A stretch of DNA of 64,000 bases from Roseovarius sp. SCSIO 43702 (GCF_019599045.1 NZ_CP080623.1:1758501-1822500); one strand, 5' to 3'. Numbered from the stretch's first letter, positions 1 through 9,690 are shown. A program made the numbers and translations. The notes: a model not told the origin generated them from the letters alone.

Positions 1-476
1 GGATGTTCCTTGGAAGCGCGCTGGCGATCCTCGTGGCGTGCTACGTGATGGAGCTTCTGCGCAATTACGGCGGGGTGTCGTGGCTGCTCTGGGTGATCGG
101 CATCGTCATCATGTCGGATATCGCGGGCTATTTCGCGGGCAAGATGCTGGGCGGGCCGAAATTCTGGCCGGCGGTCAGCCCGAAGAAGACCTGGTCGGGC
201 ACCATCGCCGGCTGGATCGGTGCCGCGCTTGTCGGGCTGGGTTTCGCCGGGGCCACCGATGCGGGCGGGTGGCTCATCCCCCTGTCGGTGCTGGTCTGTT
301 TCGCCGGACAGATGGGCGACATTGGCGAGAGCGCGGTCAAGCGGCAGGTGGGCGCGAAGGACAGTTCGGGGTTGTTGCCGGGCCATGGCGGGTTTCTCGA
401 CCGGTTCGACGCGATGATCGGGGCGGCCCTGGCGGTCGGGATCCTCTGGCTTCTGGGGCTGGTGCCGGGGCTTTGA
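1..476 (+). CDS. cdsA: phosphatidate cytidylyltransferase, C-terminal part
   Basis: The window opens inside this gene; 157 residues of the C-terminus are visible. CdsA makes CDP-diacylglycerol from phosphatidate and CTP in the inner membrane, the entry point to phospholipid synthesis. Visible support: several hydrophobic helices, the S-D-x-x-A-Y-x-x-G-K segment near residues 38-47, and the family signature around residues 59-130 (SPKKTWSG, then GDIGESAVKRQ and KDSSGLLPGHGGFLDRFD). The stop codon overlaps the dxr start (TGATG), so the two are translationally coupled. The N-terminus lies outside the window. Confidence 0.93.
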   Translation, partial: MFLGSALAILVACYVMELLRNYGGVSWLLWVIGIVIMSDIAGYFAGKMLGGPKFWPAVSPKKTWSGTIAGWIGAALVGLGFAGATDAGGWLIPLSVLVCFAGQMGDIGESAVKRQVGAKDSSGLLPGHGGFLDRFDAMIGAALAVGILWLLGLVPGL

Positions 477-1648
477 TGAAACGGATCAGCATCCTGGGTG
501 CCACCGGCTCGATCGGGCAGAGCACCATCGACCTTGTCGCGCGCGCGCCCGAAAGCTACGCCGTCGAGGCGCTGACTGGCGGGCGCAATGTCGCGCGTCT
601 GGCCGAGGACGCGCGACGGCTCGGCGCGAGGATCGCGGTGACGGCGCATGACGACCTTCTCGGCGATCTGCGCGCGGCGCTGGAAGGATCGGGCGTGGAG
701 GCCGCGGCGGGCACGACCGCGCTGATCGAGGCGGCGGCGCGGCCCGCGGACTGGGTGATGTCGGCCATCGTGGGCGCCGCGGGGCTCGCGCCCGGATTGG
801 CCGCGGTGGAGACCGGGACGACGCTGGCGCTGGCCAACAAGGAGACGCTCGTCACCGCCGGACCGCTTCTGATGGCGCGGGCGCAGGCGTCGGGAGCGAC
901 GGTCCTGCCGGTCGACAGCGAACATTCGGCCATCTTCCAGTCGCTCAGGGGCGAGGATATGGCGACGGTCGAGCGCATCATCCTCACCGCGAGCGGCGGG
1001 GCCTTCCGCGACCGCCCGCTGGAGGAGCTGCACGAGGTTACGGTGGCGGAGGCCTCGACGCATCCCAACTGGGCCATGGGGCAGCGCATCACCATCGACA
1101 GCGCGTCGATGTTCAACAAGGCGCTGGAGGTCATCGAGACGCGGGAATTCTTCGGCGTGGAGCCCGAGCGGATCGAGGTCGTCATCCATCCCGAATCCAT
1201 CGTTCATGCGCTGGTCGGACATCGCGATGGCGGGGTGATGGCGCATATGGGGGCGCCGGACATGCGCCACGCGATCGGCTATGCGCTCAACTGGCCCGGG
1301 CGCGCGACGCTGCCGGTCGAGCGGCTCGATCTCGTGCGGTTGGGACAACTGACTTTCCGCGAGGCCGATCCGGCCCGCTACAAGGCGCTGGCGCTTGCCC
1401 GGAGGGTGATGGCGGAAGGCGGGCTTGCGGGCGCCGTGTTCAACGCCGCGAAGGAACGCGCGCTCGATCATTTCATCGCCGGGCGCATCGGGTTCCTGCG
1501 GATGGCCGACCTCGTGGAACGCGCGATGGACGAGGACGCGGCGGGCGCGGACGGGGCCGGGGCGGAGATCACGCTTGAAACCGTCACCCATGCGGACCAA
1601 GTTACGCGGCAGGCGGTCGACCGCATGATCGGCGCGCGGGCAGAATAA
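476..1648 (+). CDS. dxr: 1-deoxy-D-xylulose 5-phosphate reductoisomerase
   Basis: A 390-aa protein, the usual length for Dxr, which converts DXP to 2-C-methylerythritol 4-phosphate with NADPH in the non-mevalonate isoprenoid pathway. The N-terminal GATGSIG nucleotide-binding loop is at residues 8-14. Further in are the metal/substrate segments DSEHSAIFQ and SGGAFRD, and a conserved HPNWxMGxxITIDSASMxNK stretch. The ATG overlaps the cdsA stop by one base. A long open frame continues upstream of this ATG but lies out of frame inside cdsA and is not part of the gene. Confidence 0.97.
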   Translation: MKRISILGATGSIGQSTIDLVARAPESYAVEALTGGRNVARLAEDARRLGARIAVTAHDDLLGDLRAALEGSGVEAAAGTTALIEAAARPADWVMSAIVGAAGLAPGLAAVETGTTLALANKETLVTAGPLLMARAQASGATVLPVDSEHSAIFQSLRGEDMATVERIILTASGGAFRDRPLEELHEVTVAEASTHPNWAMGQRITIDSASMFNKALEVIETREFFGVEPERIEVVIHPESIVHALVGHRDGGVMAHMGAPDMRHAIGYALNWPGRATLPVERLDLVRLGQLTFREADPARYKALALARRVMAEGGLAGAVFNAAKERALDHFIAGRIGFLRMADLVERAMDEDAAGADGAGAEITLETVTHADQVTRQAVDRMIGARAE

Positions 1649-1657
1649 GGATCAGGC

Positions 1658-3001
1658 GTGGATTTCGGCACACTCTTAACGCAGCTTGGCGACTTCGCCA
1701 TGATCATCGTCGCCTTCGTGGTGGCCCTGTCGATCATCGTCGCCATCCACGAATACGGCCATTACATCGTCGGGCGCTGGTGCGGGATCAAGGCGGACGT
1801 ATTCTCGCTCGGCTTCGGCAAGGTACTGTTCGCGCGCACCGACCGGCATGGGACGCAGTGGCAGGTGGCCGCGCTGCCCTTCGGCGGGTTCGTGAAGTTT
1901 CGCGGCGACAGCGATCCGGCAAGCGGCAAGGACGGCGCGGCGATCGAGGAACTCAGCCCCGAGGACCGGCGCGCGACCATGCACGGCGCGCCGCTCTGGG
2001 CGCGGGTGGCCACCGTTTCGGCGGGGCCGGTCTTCAACTTCATCCTGTCGATCCTGATCTTCGCGGGCGTGGGGATGTACCAGGGCAAGCCGGTCGAGCC
2101 GCTGACGGTGGGCGAGATCAAGCCGCTGCCCTATGACGGCATCACGCTCGAGCCCGGCGACCGGATCGAGGCGATCGCAGGCGTGGAGATGCCGGACCGT
2201 GGCGAGGAGGACGCGTTCGAGGAGTTCGTCGATGCCCTTCCGCAGGAGCGGTTGCTCAGCTACCGGGTGATCCGCGACGGTGTCCCGGTCGAGGTCGAGG
2301 GGCCGCATCCCATCCCGCCGTTGATCAGCCAGCTTGCCCCGAAGTCGGCGGCCTATGACATCGACATGCGCGCGGGTGACGTGATCCTGTCGGTGGAGGG
2401 GCGAGAGATCGCCGCCTTCGAGGAATTGCGGGAGGTGGTCGAGGGGTCGGACGGACGGCCCATCGCGCTCGAGGTGTGGCGCGAGGGTGAGATCCTCGAC
2501 TTCGTGCTGGTGCCGCGGTCGCGCGACGAGCAGCGAGACGAGGGCGGGTTCGAGAGCAAGTGGCGCATCGGTATCGCGGGCGGCTTCGCCTTCGAGCCGG
2601 CAACCGAGCCGCTGGGGCCGGTGGCGGCGGTCGGACGCGGCGTCGAGTTGACCGGGGACGTGATCGCGACATCGCTTTCGGGGCTCTGGCACATGGTGAC
2701 GGGCGCGATCAGCAGCTGCAACATGTCGGGCCCCATCGGGATCGCGCAGGTCTCGGGCGCCATGGCGAGCCAGGGGCCGGACAACTTCATCTGGTTCATC
2801 GCGGTGCTGTCGACGGCGGTCGGGCTTCTGAACCTCTTTCCGATCCCCGTGCTCGATGGCGGGCATCTCATGTTCTATGCCTACGAGGCGGTGCGCGGCA
2901 AACCCCCGAGCGACGCGGCGCTGCGGGTGATGATGGCGGTGGGGCTGAGCCTCATCCTGGGGCTGATGCTCTTCGCGCTTCTCAACGACATCCTCTGCTG
3001 A
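1658..3001 (+). CDS. rseP: RIP metalloprotease RseP (site-2 protease family)
   Basis: A 447-aa inner-membrane zinc protease of the M50 family. HEYGH at residues 31-35 is the zinc-binding motif in the first membrane helix; a second metal ligand is supplied by the C-terminal LDGGHL motif. Two PDZ-like segments lie between (roughly residues 120-290). In relatives it cleaves anti-sigma factors and signal-peptide remnants in the membrane. The start is GTG preceded by AAGG; there is no better in-frame ATG before the first helix. It lies 9 bp after dxr and upstream of bamA, the standard proteobacterial order. Confidence 0.96.
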   Translation: MDFGTLLTQLGDFAMIIVAFVVALSIIVAIHEYGHYIVGRWCGIKADVFSLGFGKVLFARTDRHGTQWQVAALPFGGFVKFRGDSDPASGKDGAAIEELSPEDRRATMHGAPLWARVATVSAGPVFNFILSILIFAGVGMYQGKPVEPLTVGEIKPLPYDGITLEPGDRIEAIAGVEMPDRGEEDAFEEFVDALPQERLLSYRVIRDGVPVEVEGPHPIPPLISQLAPKSAAYDIDMRAGDVILSVEGREIAAFEELREVVEGSDGRPIALEVWREGEILDFVLVPRSRDEQRDEGGFESKWRIGIAGGFAFEPATEPLGPVAAVGRGVELTGDVIATSLSGLWHMVTGAISSCNMSGPIGIAQVSGAMASQGPDNFIWFIAVLSTAVGLLNLFPIPVLDGGHLMFYAYEAVRGKPPSDAALRVMMAVGLSLILGLMLFALLNDILC

Positions 3002-3098
3002 CGCGCCCGCTCCGCCCCATTTCCGCCACAATCGCGGGCCAATTCGGCCATCTTGGCGCGGCATAACCCCGACCGGAACCGAACCGGACGAGGATACC

Positions 3099-3221
3099 AT
3101 GCAGACGATCATTGGCGGATATCGCGGACTTACGGTCATCGTCGATCTCAACCGTGACCGCATGCTGTCGCTTGCGGCGATCGCGGGCGCGCTTTTCATC
3201 GCGTCATGGATCGCCGGCTGA
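3099..3221 (+). CDS. small membrane protein, 40 aa
   Basis: A short open frame with ATG, an upstream CGAGGA Shine-Dalgarno sequence 5 bp away, and coding-type third positions. The product has a polar N-terminal half containing VDLNRDRM and a C-terminal hydrophobic helix (about residues 23-39), so a single-pass inner-membrane peptide is likely. I do not recognise a family. It lies alone between rseP and bamA. GCCGGC-TGA-GCCGGC at its stop codon could form a small hairpin. It could be a chance frame, but the start signals and codon usage favour a gene. Confidence 0.55.
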   Translation: MQTIIGGYRGLTVIVDLNRDRMLSLAAIAGALFIASWIAG

Positions 3222-3297
3222 GCCGGCTTCCAGGCTGACTACCCCGGCGCGTGCATCGCCGCGCGCGAACTGTCCAAAAACTTCCTGCACTGGCATT

Positions 3298-3326
3298 TTG
3301 ACAAGGCCATTCATACCCGCTAGTCA
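3298..3326 (+). promoter_or_regulatory. possible sigma-70 promoter upstream of bamA
   Basis: A perfect TTGACA at 3298-3303 is followed 17 bp later by TAGTCA (3321-3326), a poor -10 match. It lies 36 bp before the bamA ATG in the only non-coding stretch of the operon, so a separate promoter for bamA is plausible. The weak -10 keeps confidence low. Confidence 0.35.
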
Positions 3327-3361
3327 AAGATACGAGTGGGCAGTTGGACAGGAATTTTATC

Positions 3362-5703
3362 ATGCAAGACGCAAGGGGGATGCGCATTGCTGACGTTGCG
3401 CGGAAACATTTTTTTCCCGCCTTCATTCTACTAGCGCTTTTCATTGGCTTTACCGGGTCTTGGACGGAACAGGCTTCGGCCCAGACCTATCGCTTCACGT
3501 CGGTGGATGTGGACGGAAACCAGCGGATCGAGACCGGAACGATCCTGACCTACGCGGGAATCGCGCGGGGACAGACGGTTTCGGCGGGCGAGTTGAACGC
3601 CGCCTACCAGCGCATCGTGGCGAGCGGTCTTTTCGAATCTGTGTCAATCGAGCCACGCGGAAACCTTCTCAGGATCACCGTGAAGGAGTACCCAACCATC
3701 TCGAAGATCGCCTTCGAGGGGAACCGCAAGCTCAAAGACGAGGACCTTGCCGGGTTCATCGAGAGCAGCCCGCGGCAGGTTTTCAACCCCGCCAAGGCCG
3801 AGCGCGACGCGCAGATCATCGTCGAGGCCTATGAGCAGAACGGACGGCTGGCCGCGCGGGTCACGCCGCGGATCATCCGGCGCAGCGACAACCGCGTCGA
3901 TCTGGTCTACGAGATCTTCGAGGGCGGCGCCATCGAGGTGCAGCGCATCGGGTTCGTGGGCAACCGTGCCTATTCCGATCGCCGGCTGCGCCGCGTCGTG
4001 GAAAGCAAGCAGGCCGGCCTGCTGCGCGCCTTCATCGCGCGCGACACCTTCGTCGAGGACCGGCTCGAGTTCGACAAGCAGGTGCTGTCGGATTTCTATG
4101 CCGAGCGCGGCTATGTCGATTTCCGCGTGACCGGCGTGAACGCCGAGCTTGCACGCGAGCGCGACACCTATTTCATCACCTTCAACGTCCAGGAAGGGCA
4201 GCAATTCCGCTTTGGCCGGATCACCACGGTGAGCGAGATCCCCGGCGTCGACGCGGACGACTACCAGTCGGTTCTGAAGATCCGCCCCGGCGTGATCTAT
4301 TCCCCACGAAGGTCGAGAATTCGATCGCGCGGATGGAGCGGCTGGGCGTGCGGCAGGGGGTGGATTTCCTGCGGGTCGAGCCGCGCATCTCGCGCAACGA
4401 CCGCGACCTCACGCTTGACGTGGAGTTCGCGCTGGTGCGCGGTCCCCGCGTCTTTGTCGAACGGATCGATATCGAGGGCAACACCACGACGCTTGACCGC
4501 GTCATCCGGCGCCAGTTCGACACGGTCGAGGGCGACCCGTTCAACCCGCGCGAGATCCGGCAGGCGGCCGAGCGCATCCGCGCGCTGAGATACTTCGAGA
4601 CCGCCGAGGTGGAAGCACGCGAGGGATCGCGCCCCGACCAGGTCGTGATCGACGTCGACGTGGAGGAGCAGCCGACCGGCACGTTGAGCTTCGGTGCGTC
4701 CTATTCGACGTCGGGCGGGTTCGGCATCTCGGTCGGCCTCAGCGAGCGGAACTTCCTGGGGCGGGGACAGCGCCTGGCGGCGAGCATCGCCGCGGGCGCG
4801 GACACGATCAACTACAACCTCGACTTCGCGGAGCCCGCCTTCCTTGGCCGGGACGTGGAGTTCGGCCTCAACTTCGCCTATATCGAGACCGATGACGCCA
4901 ACGCGCTCTACGACACCACGATCGGGACTTTCCGGCCGCGCCTGAGCTTCCCGGTCAGCGAGAACGGCCGGTTCACGGTGCTCTACAGCGCGCGCTACAC
5001 GGACATGGACGACTACACCCCGCCCGCCGGCGGCGCGTCGGGCATCCTCACGCGCGAGACCAACGAGGGCGGGCGGTTCGCAAGCGGGATCGGCTACGAA
5101 TACACCTATGACACGCGGCGCACGGGCCTCAATCCGAATGCCGGCGTGCTGCTGTCCTTCGGGCAGGAGTTCTATGGCCTCGGCGGCGATCTCGAATACA
5201 TCAAGTCAAGCGCGCGGGCCATCGCACAAACCCGTGTTCTCAACGAGGAAGTGGTGCTGCGGGCCACGCTCGAGGCGGGTGCGCTGAGCTTCTTCGGGAG
5301 CGAGAACAGCCGTGCGGTCGATCGCTATACCGGCCAGATCGTCCGGGGGTTCGAGCCGAACGGTATCGGGCCGACCGAGACGAACGGCACGAATGTCGAA
5401 CATCTGGGCGGCGATTACTTCGCCGTTCTCAAGCTCGATGCGGAGTTTCCGCTGGGCCTGCCGGATGAATACGGCCTGACCGGGGGAGCCTTCTACGACG
5501 TCGGTGCCATCTGGGACGTGAACACCGCCGGCGCGACCGGCGTCATCGCCTCGAACGGGTTCGAGGCCCGGCATTCGGTCGGTGTCTCGCTCATCTGGCA
5601 ATCGCCGTTCGGGCCGCTCCGCTTCAACTACGCGATTCCGATCGAGAAGGAAGCGACGGACCGCACGCAGGAATTCGACATCTCGATCGCGACGGAGTTC
5701 TGA
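3362..5703 (+). CDS. bamA: outer membrane protein assembly factor BamA, interrupted by an apparent 1-bp deletion
   Basis: BamA inserts beta-barrel proteins into the outer membrane. The ATG at 3362 follows CAGGAA by 7 bp and begins a signal peptide cut after Ala-Ser-Ala-Gln. POTRA repeats fill the first half (for example VDVDGNQRIETGTIL and IEGNTTTLDRVIRRQFDTVEGDPF), and the C-terminal Omp85 barrel follows (ASYSTSGGFGISVGLSERNF; FGPLRFNYAIPIEKE), ending in Phe as barrels do. The first frame reads correctly to about 4305 and then becomes nonsense; the correct reading resumes at once in the +1 frame (TKVENSIARM). Restoring one C in the run at 4302-4305 gives an intact protein of about 780 aa. 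The gene is essential in relatives, so a sequencing or assembly error is more likely than a real mutation. Confidence 0.9.
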
Positions 5704-5705
5704 GC

Positions 5706-6317
5706 ATGGGCCGGACCTTGCGTCTGGCCCTTGTCCTCGCCGCGGGGCTTGCCGGTGCTGCGCCGGTGGCGGCGCAGGACACGGGCGTGGTGCGAAGCCC
5801 GATCCTCGTCCTCGACACCGAGCGGCTTTTCACCGAATCCGAGCCGGGCCAGCAATTCATCCGCCGGTATACCGAGCAACGGGAGGCCCTGATCGCGCGC
5901 AATCGCGAGGTCGAGGCGGAGTTGCGCGAGGAAGAGCAGGAGCTGACCGAAAAGCGCGAGTCGCTGTCGCCCGAGGCCTTCCGCGACCTGGCCGACGATT
6001 TCGACGATAAGGTGCGCCGCATCCGGGAGGAAAGCGAGCGCGCGTCCCGCGATCTCGAACGCACGCGCGAGCAGGCGCCGTTCATGTTGCTCCGGCAGGC
6101 CGAGGGCGTGCTGTTCGAACTGATGCGCGAGACCGGCGGCGCGGTCATCCTCGACGCGCGGCAGGTGCTGATCCGGTCGGACGCCGTGGACATCACCGAC
6201 ACCGCGATCGCGCGCATCGACGAGGCGATGGCGGAAGCGGAAGCGGCGGATCCGGGCAATGGCGCGACGGGCGAAGAGGCGCCGGCCGAGCCGTCGGAGG
6301 CGCCACCCGAGGAGTGA
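5706..6317 (+). CDS. skp: OmpH/Skp family periplasmic chaperone
   Basis: A 203-aa protein with a signal peptide ending near Ala-Ala-Gln (residue 24), then a Skp-like body: a short beta strand ([10 protein letters not shown]), and a long charged coiled-coil hairpin of Glu/Arg-rich heptads through residues 45-130. A closing strand contains [12 protein letters not shown]. Skp holds unfolded outer-membrane proteins during transit to the BAM machine. It sits 2 bp after bamA, matching that role. The last 25 residues are a Pro/Glu/Ala-rich tail not needed for the fold. Confidence 0.88.
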   Translation: MGRTLRLALVLAAGLAGAAPVAAQDTGVVRSPILVLDTERLFTESEPGQQFIRRYTEQREALIARNREVEAELREEEQELTEKRESLSPEAFRDLADDFDDKVRRIREESERASRDLERTREQAPFMLLRQAEGVLFELMRETGGAVILDARQVLIRSDAVDITDTAIARIDEAMAEAEAADPGNGATGEEAPAEPSEAPPEE

Positions 6318-6429
6318 CCCCCTCGCTTGCCCCGGAAGGGCCGAATTGCTAAAGCGAGCGGATATGGGCGCGGATGCCACGAGGCCGCGCCGGGAGATGG
6401 GCGAGGCCGCCCGCGCGAGAGGAGCAAGG

Positions 6430-6900
6430 ATGACCGAAGCCCAGACGACCGCCGATATCCAGATGATCAAGCGGTTGATTCCGCACAGGTATCCGTTTCT
6501 CCTCGTGGACAGGGTGATCAACATAGACGGCTGCAAATCGGCCTGCGGCATCAAGAACGTCACGATGAACGAGCCGCATTTCCAGGGGCATTTCCCCGAG
6601 AAACCCATCATGCCCGGCGTCACCATCGTGGAGGCGATGGCACAGACCGCGGCCGTCATGGTGGGCATGGCGCTCGGGATGCAGGACAAGAACCTGCTGG
6701 TCTATTTCATGTCGATCGACAAGGGCAAGTTCCGCCGCATGGTCGTGCCGGGCGACGTGCTTCGGATGGAGGTCGAGACGCTGCGCGGCAAGCCCGGCGG
6801 CAAGGTCTGGAAATTCGCCGGAGAGGCCACCGTCGACGGCGAGATGGCTTGCGAGGTCGAGTTCACCGCGATGATCGACCTGGGCGGAGCCGGAGCCTGA
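6430..6900 (+). CDS. fabZ: 3-hydroxyacyl-ACP dehydratase FabZ
   Basis: A 156-aa hot-dog-fold dehydratase of type II fatty acid synthesis. Catalytic motifs are clear: [11 protein letters not shown] with the active histidine, then [19 protein letters not shown] with the catalytic glutamate. The ATG at 6430 is chosen because GGAGCAAGG lies directly upstream and the protein then has family length; an upstream extension overlapping the skp C-terminus has no similarity. It supplies acyl-ACP both to phospholipids and to the LpxA substrate, and lies 2 bp before lpxA. Confidence 0.96.
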   Translation: MTEAQTTADIQMIKRLIPHRYPFLLVDRVINIDGCKSACGIKNVTMNEPHFQGHFPEKPIMPGVTIVEAMAQTAAVMVGMALGMQDKNLLVYFMSIDKGKFRRMVVPGDVLRMEVETLRGKPGGKVWKFAGEATVDGEMACEVEFTAMIDLGGAGA

Positions 6901-6902
6901 GC

Positions 6903-7697
6903 ATGGGCGACAGCGTCATTCATCCCAGCGCCATCGTCGAGGAGGGAGCCGAGATCGGCGCCGGCTGCGAGATCGGCCCGTTCTGCCATGTCGGGCCCGA
7001 GGTCAGGCTGGGCCGTGGCGTGCGCCTCATGTCGCACGTGGTGGTGAAGGGAGAGACGGTGATCGGGGACGATTGCGTGATCTTCTCCTTCGCCTGCGTG
7101 GGAGAGATTCCGCAGGATCTGAAATTCAGGGGTGAGAAGACGCGGCTCGAGATCGGGGCGCGCAACCGTATCCGCGAGCATGTGACGATCAATACTGGCA
7201 CCGAGGGCGGAGGCGGCGTCACGCGGATCGGCGATGACTGCCTCTTCATGGCGGGGTGCCACGTCGCGCATGACGTCATCATCGGCGACCGGGTGATCGT
7301 CGTGAACAGCGCCGCGTTGGCCGGGCACTGCATCATCGAGGACGACGTCATCATCGGGGGCCTCGCCGGTGTGCATCAGTTCGTGCGGATCGGGCAGGGT
7401 GCGATCATCGGGGCAGTGACGATGGTCACGAATGATGTGATACCCTATGGCCTTGTCCAGGCGCCGCGCGGTGTGCTCGACGGGCTCAACCTCGTCGGGC
7501 TCAAGCGGCGGGGCGTGGGCCGTCAGGACATCACCGCCCTGCGCGCCGCGTTCCAGATGCTGGCCCAGGGCGAGGGCGCGTTCCAGGACCGTGCGCGGCG
7601 GCTTGGCCAGGAAACCGAAAGCGCCTACGTGCGCCAGATCGTCGATTTCGTGACCGGCGCGAGCGACCGCTCGTTCCTCACTCCGGGGGCGCAATGA
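6903..7697 (+). CDS. lpxA: acyl-ACP--UDP-N-acetylglucosamine O-acyltransferase
   Basis: A 264-aa left-handed beta-helix enzyme that transfers a hydroxyacyl chain to UDP-GlcNAc, the first step of lipid A synthesis in the cytoplasm. Hexapeptide repeats run from residue 5 to about 190 (IHPSAIVEEGAEIGAGCEIG and similar), with the catalytic-region histidine in GCHVAHDVIIGD. A helical C-terminus of the LpxA type follows (NLVGLKRRGV). The start ATG lies 3 bp after the fabZ stop. No lpxD is present between skp and fabZ, unlike in E. coli. Confidence 0.97.
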   Translation: MGDSVIHPSAIVEEGAEIGAGCEIGPFCHVGPEVRLGRGVRLMSHVVVKGETVIGDDCVIFSFACVGEIPQDLKFRGEKTRLEIGARNRIREHVTINTGTEGGGGVTRIGDDCLFMAGCHVAHDVIIGDRVIVVNSAALAGHCIIEDDVIIGGLAGVHQFVRIGQGAIIGAVTMVTNDVIPYGLVQAPRGVLDGLNLVGLKRRGVGRQDITALRAAFQMLAQGEGAFQDRARRLGQETESAYVRQIVDFVTGASDRSFLTPGAQ

Positions 7698-7698
7698 C

Positions 7699-8505
7699 AT
7701 GGCCGGGCGGCTTGCGATACTGGCCTGCGGCGGCGCATTGCCCGTGCGGATCTCCGATGAGCGTCCCGACGCGCTGATCTATACGCTGCGCGGTATCCCT
7801 TCGGCGATACCGCAGGGGGCCGAGGAACATCAGCTCGAGAAGATCGGGACGCTTTTCGGCGCGATGAAGGATGCAGGCGTGACGCGGCTCGTCTTTGCCG
7901 GGCACCTGACGCGGCCAGCGATCAACCCGGCGGAGTGCGACGCCGAGATGCTGCGCCTTGCGCCGCGGGTGATGCAGGCATTGCCCAGGGGCGACGACGC
8001 GCTTCTGCGCGAGGTGATCGCGATCTTCGAGGAGCAGGGATTCGAGGTCGTGGGCGCGCATGAGCTCCTTCCGGACCTGGCGATCGAGGACGGGGTCGCG
8101 GTGGGCGTGCCGCCGGACAAGCAGGATGAGGCCGACATGCTGCGCGGTTTCGAAGTGCTGCGGCACCTGTCGCCGCTCGACATCGGGCAGGGCTGCGTGG
8201 TGGCGGGCGGCCAGTGCCTGGGGATCGAAACGGTGCAGGGAACGGACGCGATGCTGCGTTTCGTGGCGGAAACGCCCGAGACGCTGCGGCGGGGGCGCAA
8301 GGGGATCTATGCGAAGGCCGCGAAGCTGGGCCAGGACCTGCGGGTCGACATGCCTGCGATCGGTCCCGAAACCGTGGCGGGCGTGGCAGAGGCGGGTCTT
8401 GCCGGGATCGTCGTGGGTGCGGGTTCCGTCATGGTGCTCGACCGCGAGGGCACCTTCGACGCGGTCGAGAAGGCGGGTCTCTTCCTGCTGTCCCGACCTT
8501 TCTGA
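7699..8505 (+). CDS. lpxI: UDP-2,3-diacylglucosamine diphosphatase LpxI
   Basis: A 268-aa protein of the DUF1009/LpxI family, the alphaproteobacterial replacement for LpxH. It hydrolyses UDP-2,3-diacylglucosamine to lipid X and UMP. The N-terminal LAILACGGALPVRI and the C-terminal KAAKLGQDLRVDMPAIGPET stretch are typical of the family; the latter region carries the conserved acidic catalytic residue. Position between lpxA and lpxB agrees with the pathway order. Its ATG lies 2 bp after the lpxA stop, and its own stop overlaps the lpxB start (TGATG). Confidence 0.93.
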   Translation: MAGRLAILACGGALPVRISDERPDALIYTLRGIPSAIPQGAEEHQLEKIGTLFGAMKDAGVTRLVFAGHLTRPAINPAECDAEMLRLAPRVMQALPRGDDALLREVIAIFEEQGFEVVGAHELLPDLAIEDGVAVGVPPDKQDEADMLRGFEVLRHLSPLDIGQGCVVAGGQCLGIETVQGTDAMLRFVAETPETLRRGRKGIYAKAAKLGQDLRVDMPAIGPETVAGVAEAGLAGIVVGAGSVMVLDREGTFDAVEKAGLFLLSRPF

Positions 8506-9665
8506 TGCGGGTTTTCCTCATCGCGGGCGAGGCGTCGGGCGACCGGCTGGGCGCCGCGCTGATGGCCGGGTTGAAGAGCCTCGGCCCCATGGAGTTCCAC
8601 GGCGTCGGCGGCCCGCTCATGGAGGACGAAGGGCTGGAAAGCCTGTTCGAGATGTCCGAGCTGAGCGTCATGGGCATTGTCGAGGTTCTGCCGAAATACC
8701 GCCACCTCAAGCGCCGCATCGCCGAGACCGCGCGCGCCGCGCTCGATTTCCGGCCCGACGTGATCATCAGCATCGACAGTCCCGATTTCTGCCTCCGGGT
8801 CGCCAAGCTCGTGAAGGCCGAGAGTGACGTGCGCACGGTGCATTACGTGGCGCCGTCGGTCTGGGCCTGGCGGGCGGGACGGGCGGCCAAGATGGCGCGG
8901 GTCATAGATCACGTGCTGGCCATCCTGCCCTTCGAGCCACCGCTCATGCGCGCCGCGGGAATGGAGTGCGATTTCGTCGGCCATCCGGTGGTGAGCGAGC
9001 CGCAGGCCGATGCGGCGCAGATGGCGGCTTTCCGCGTGCGTCACGGGCTGGGGGAGGCGCCGGTGCTTCTGGTCCTGCCGGGTTCGCGCCGGGGCGAGGT
9101 GGCGCGCCTGGCGCCGATCTTCGGGCGCGCTTTGGAGCCCGTTCTGGCGCGGCAACCCGACCTTCGTATCGTCGTGCCGACGACCGCGAACGTGTCGGAT
9201 ACGCTCCGCGATGCGGTCGCGGATTGGCCGCAGGTGCCTGTGATCCTCGATCCGCGCGGGATGAAGAGCGCCGATTACAGGATTGAAAAGGCGGCGGCTT
9301 TCGGTATCGCAAAAGCCGCGCTCGCCGCGTCGGGCACCGTGTCGCTGGAGCTCGCCGCGGCCGACACCCCGATGGTGATCGCCTATGACGTGAACTGGAT
9401 CAGCCGCCAGATCATCGCCGCGCTTCTGAAGGTGGATACCCTGACGCTCGTCAATCTGGTGAGCGAGACGCGCGACGTGCCCGAATGCAACGGCCGGTTC
9501 TGCACACCCGAGCGGATCGCGCCCGCGCTCATGGACGTTCTCGACCACCCCGACCGCCAACGCGAGGCGATGCGCCTGACCATGGAGCGGTTGGGGCGCG
9601 GAGGCGAGGCGCCGGGGCTGAGGGCGGCGAAGGCGGTATTGGCAGGGTTGGACGCGCAAGACTGA
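8505..9665 (+). CDS. lpxB: lipid-A-disaccharide synthase
   Basis: A 386-aa GT-B glycosyltransferase that joins UDP-diacylglucosamine and lipid X to the lipid A disaccharide on the inner face of the membrane. Characteristic motifs: LIAGEASGDRLG at the start, ISIDSPDFCLRVAK, HYVAPSVWAWR, VLPGSRRGEVARL and ASGTVSLELAAADTPMV. The ATG overlaps the lpxI stop by one base; an open extension upstream is inside lpxI in another frame. This is the last gene of the envelope operon and it converges with mnmA 25 bp further on; no terminator hairpin is evident between them. Confidence 0.97.
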   Translation: MRVFLIAGEASGDRLGAALMAGLKSLGPMEFHGVGGPLMEDEGLESLFEMSELSVMGIVEVLPKYRHLKRRIAETARAALDFRPDVIISIDSPDFCLRVAKLVKAESDVRTVHYVAPSVWAWRAGRAAKMARVIDHVLAILPFEPPLMRAAGMECDFVGHPVVSEPQADAAQMAAFRVRHGLGEAPVLLVLPGSRRGEVARLAPIFGRALEPVLARQPDLRIVVPTTANVSDTLRDAVADWPQVPVILDPRGMKSADYRIEKAAAFGIAKAALAASGTVSLELAAADTPMVIAYDVNWISRQIIAALLKVDTLTLVNLVSETRDVPECNGRFCTPERIAPALMDVLDHPDRQREAMRLTMERLGRGGEAPGLRAAKAVLAGLDAQD

Positions 9666-9690
9666 CGGTCCGCGCGAGGCCGGTGCTGGT

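Noticed and set aside
4333-5703. Barrel half of BamA as a separate gene with its own start
   Set aside because: The frame continues upstream into the POTRA sequence with no ribosome site; a one-base deletion explains it better.
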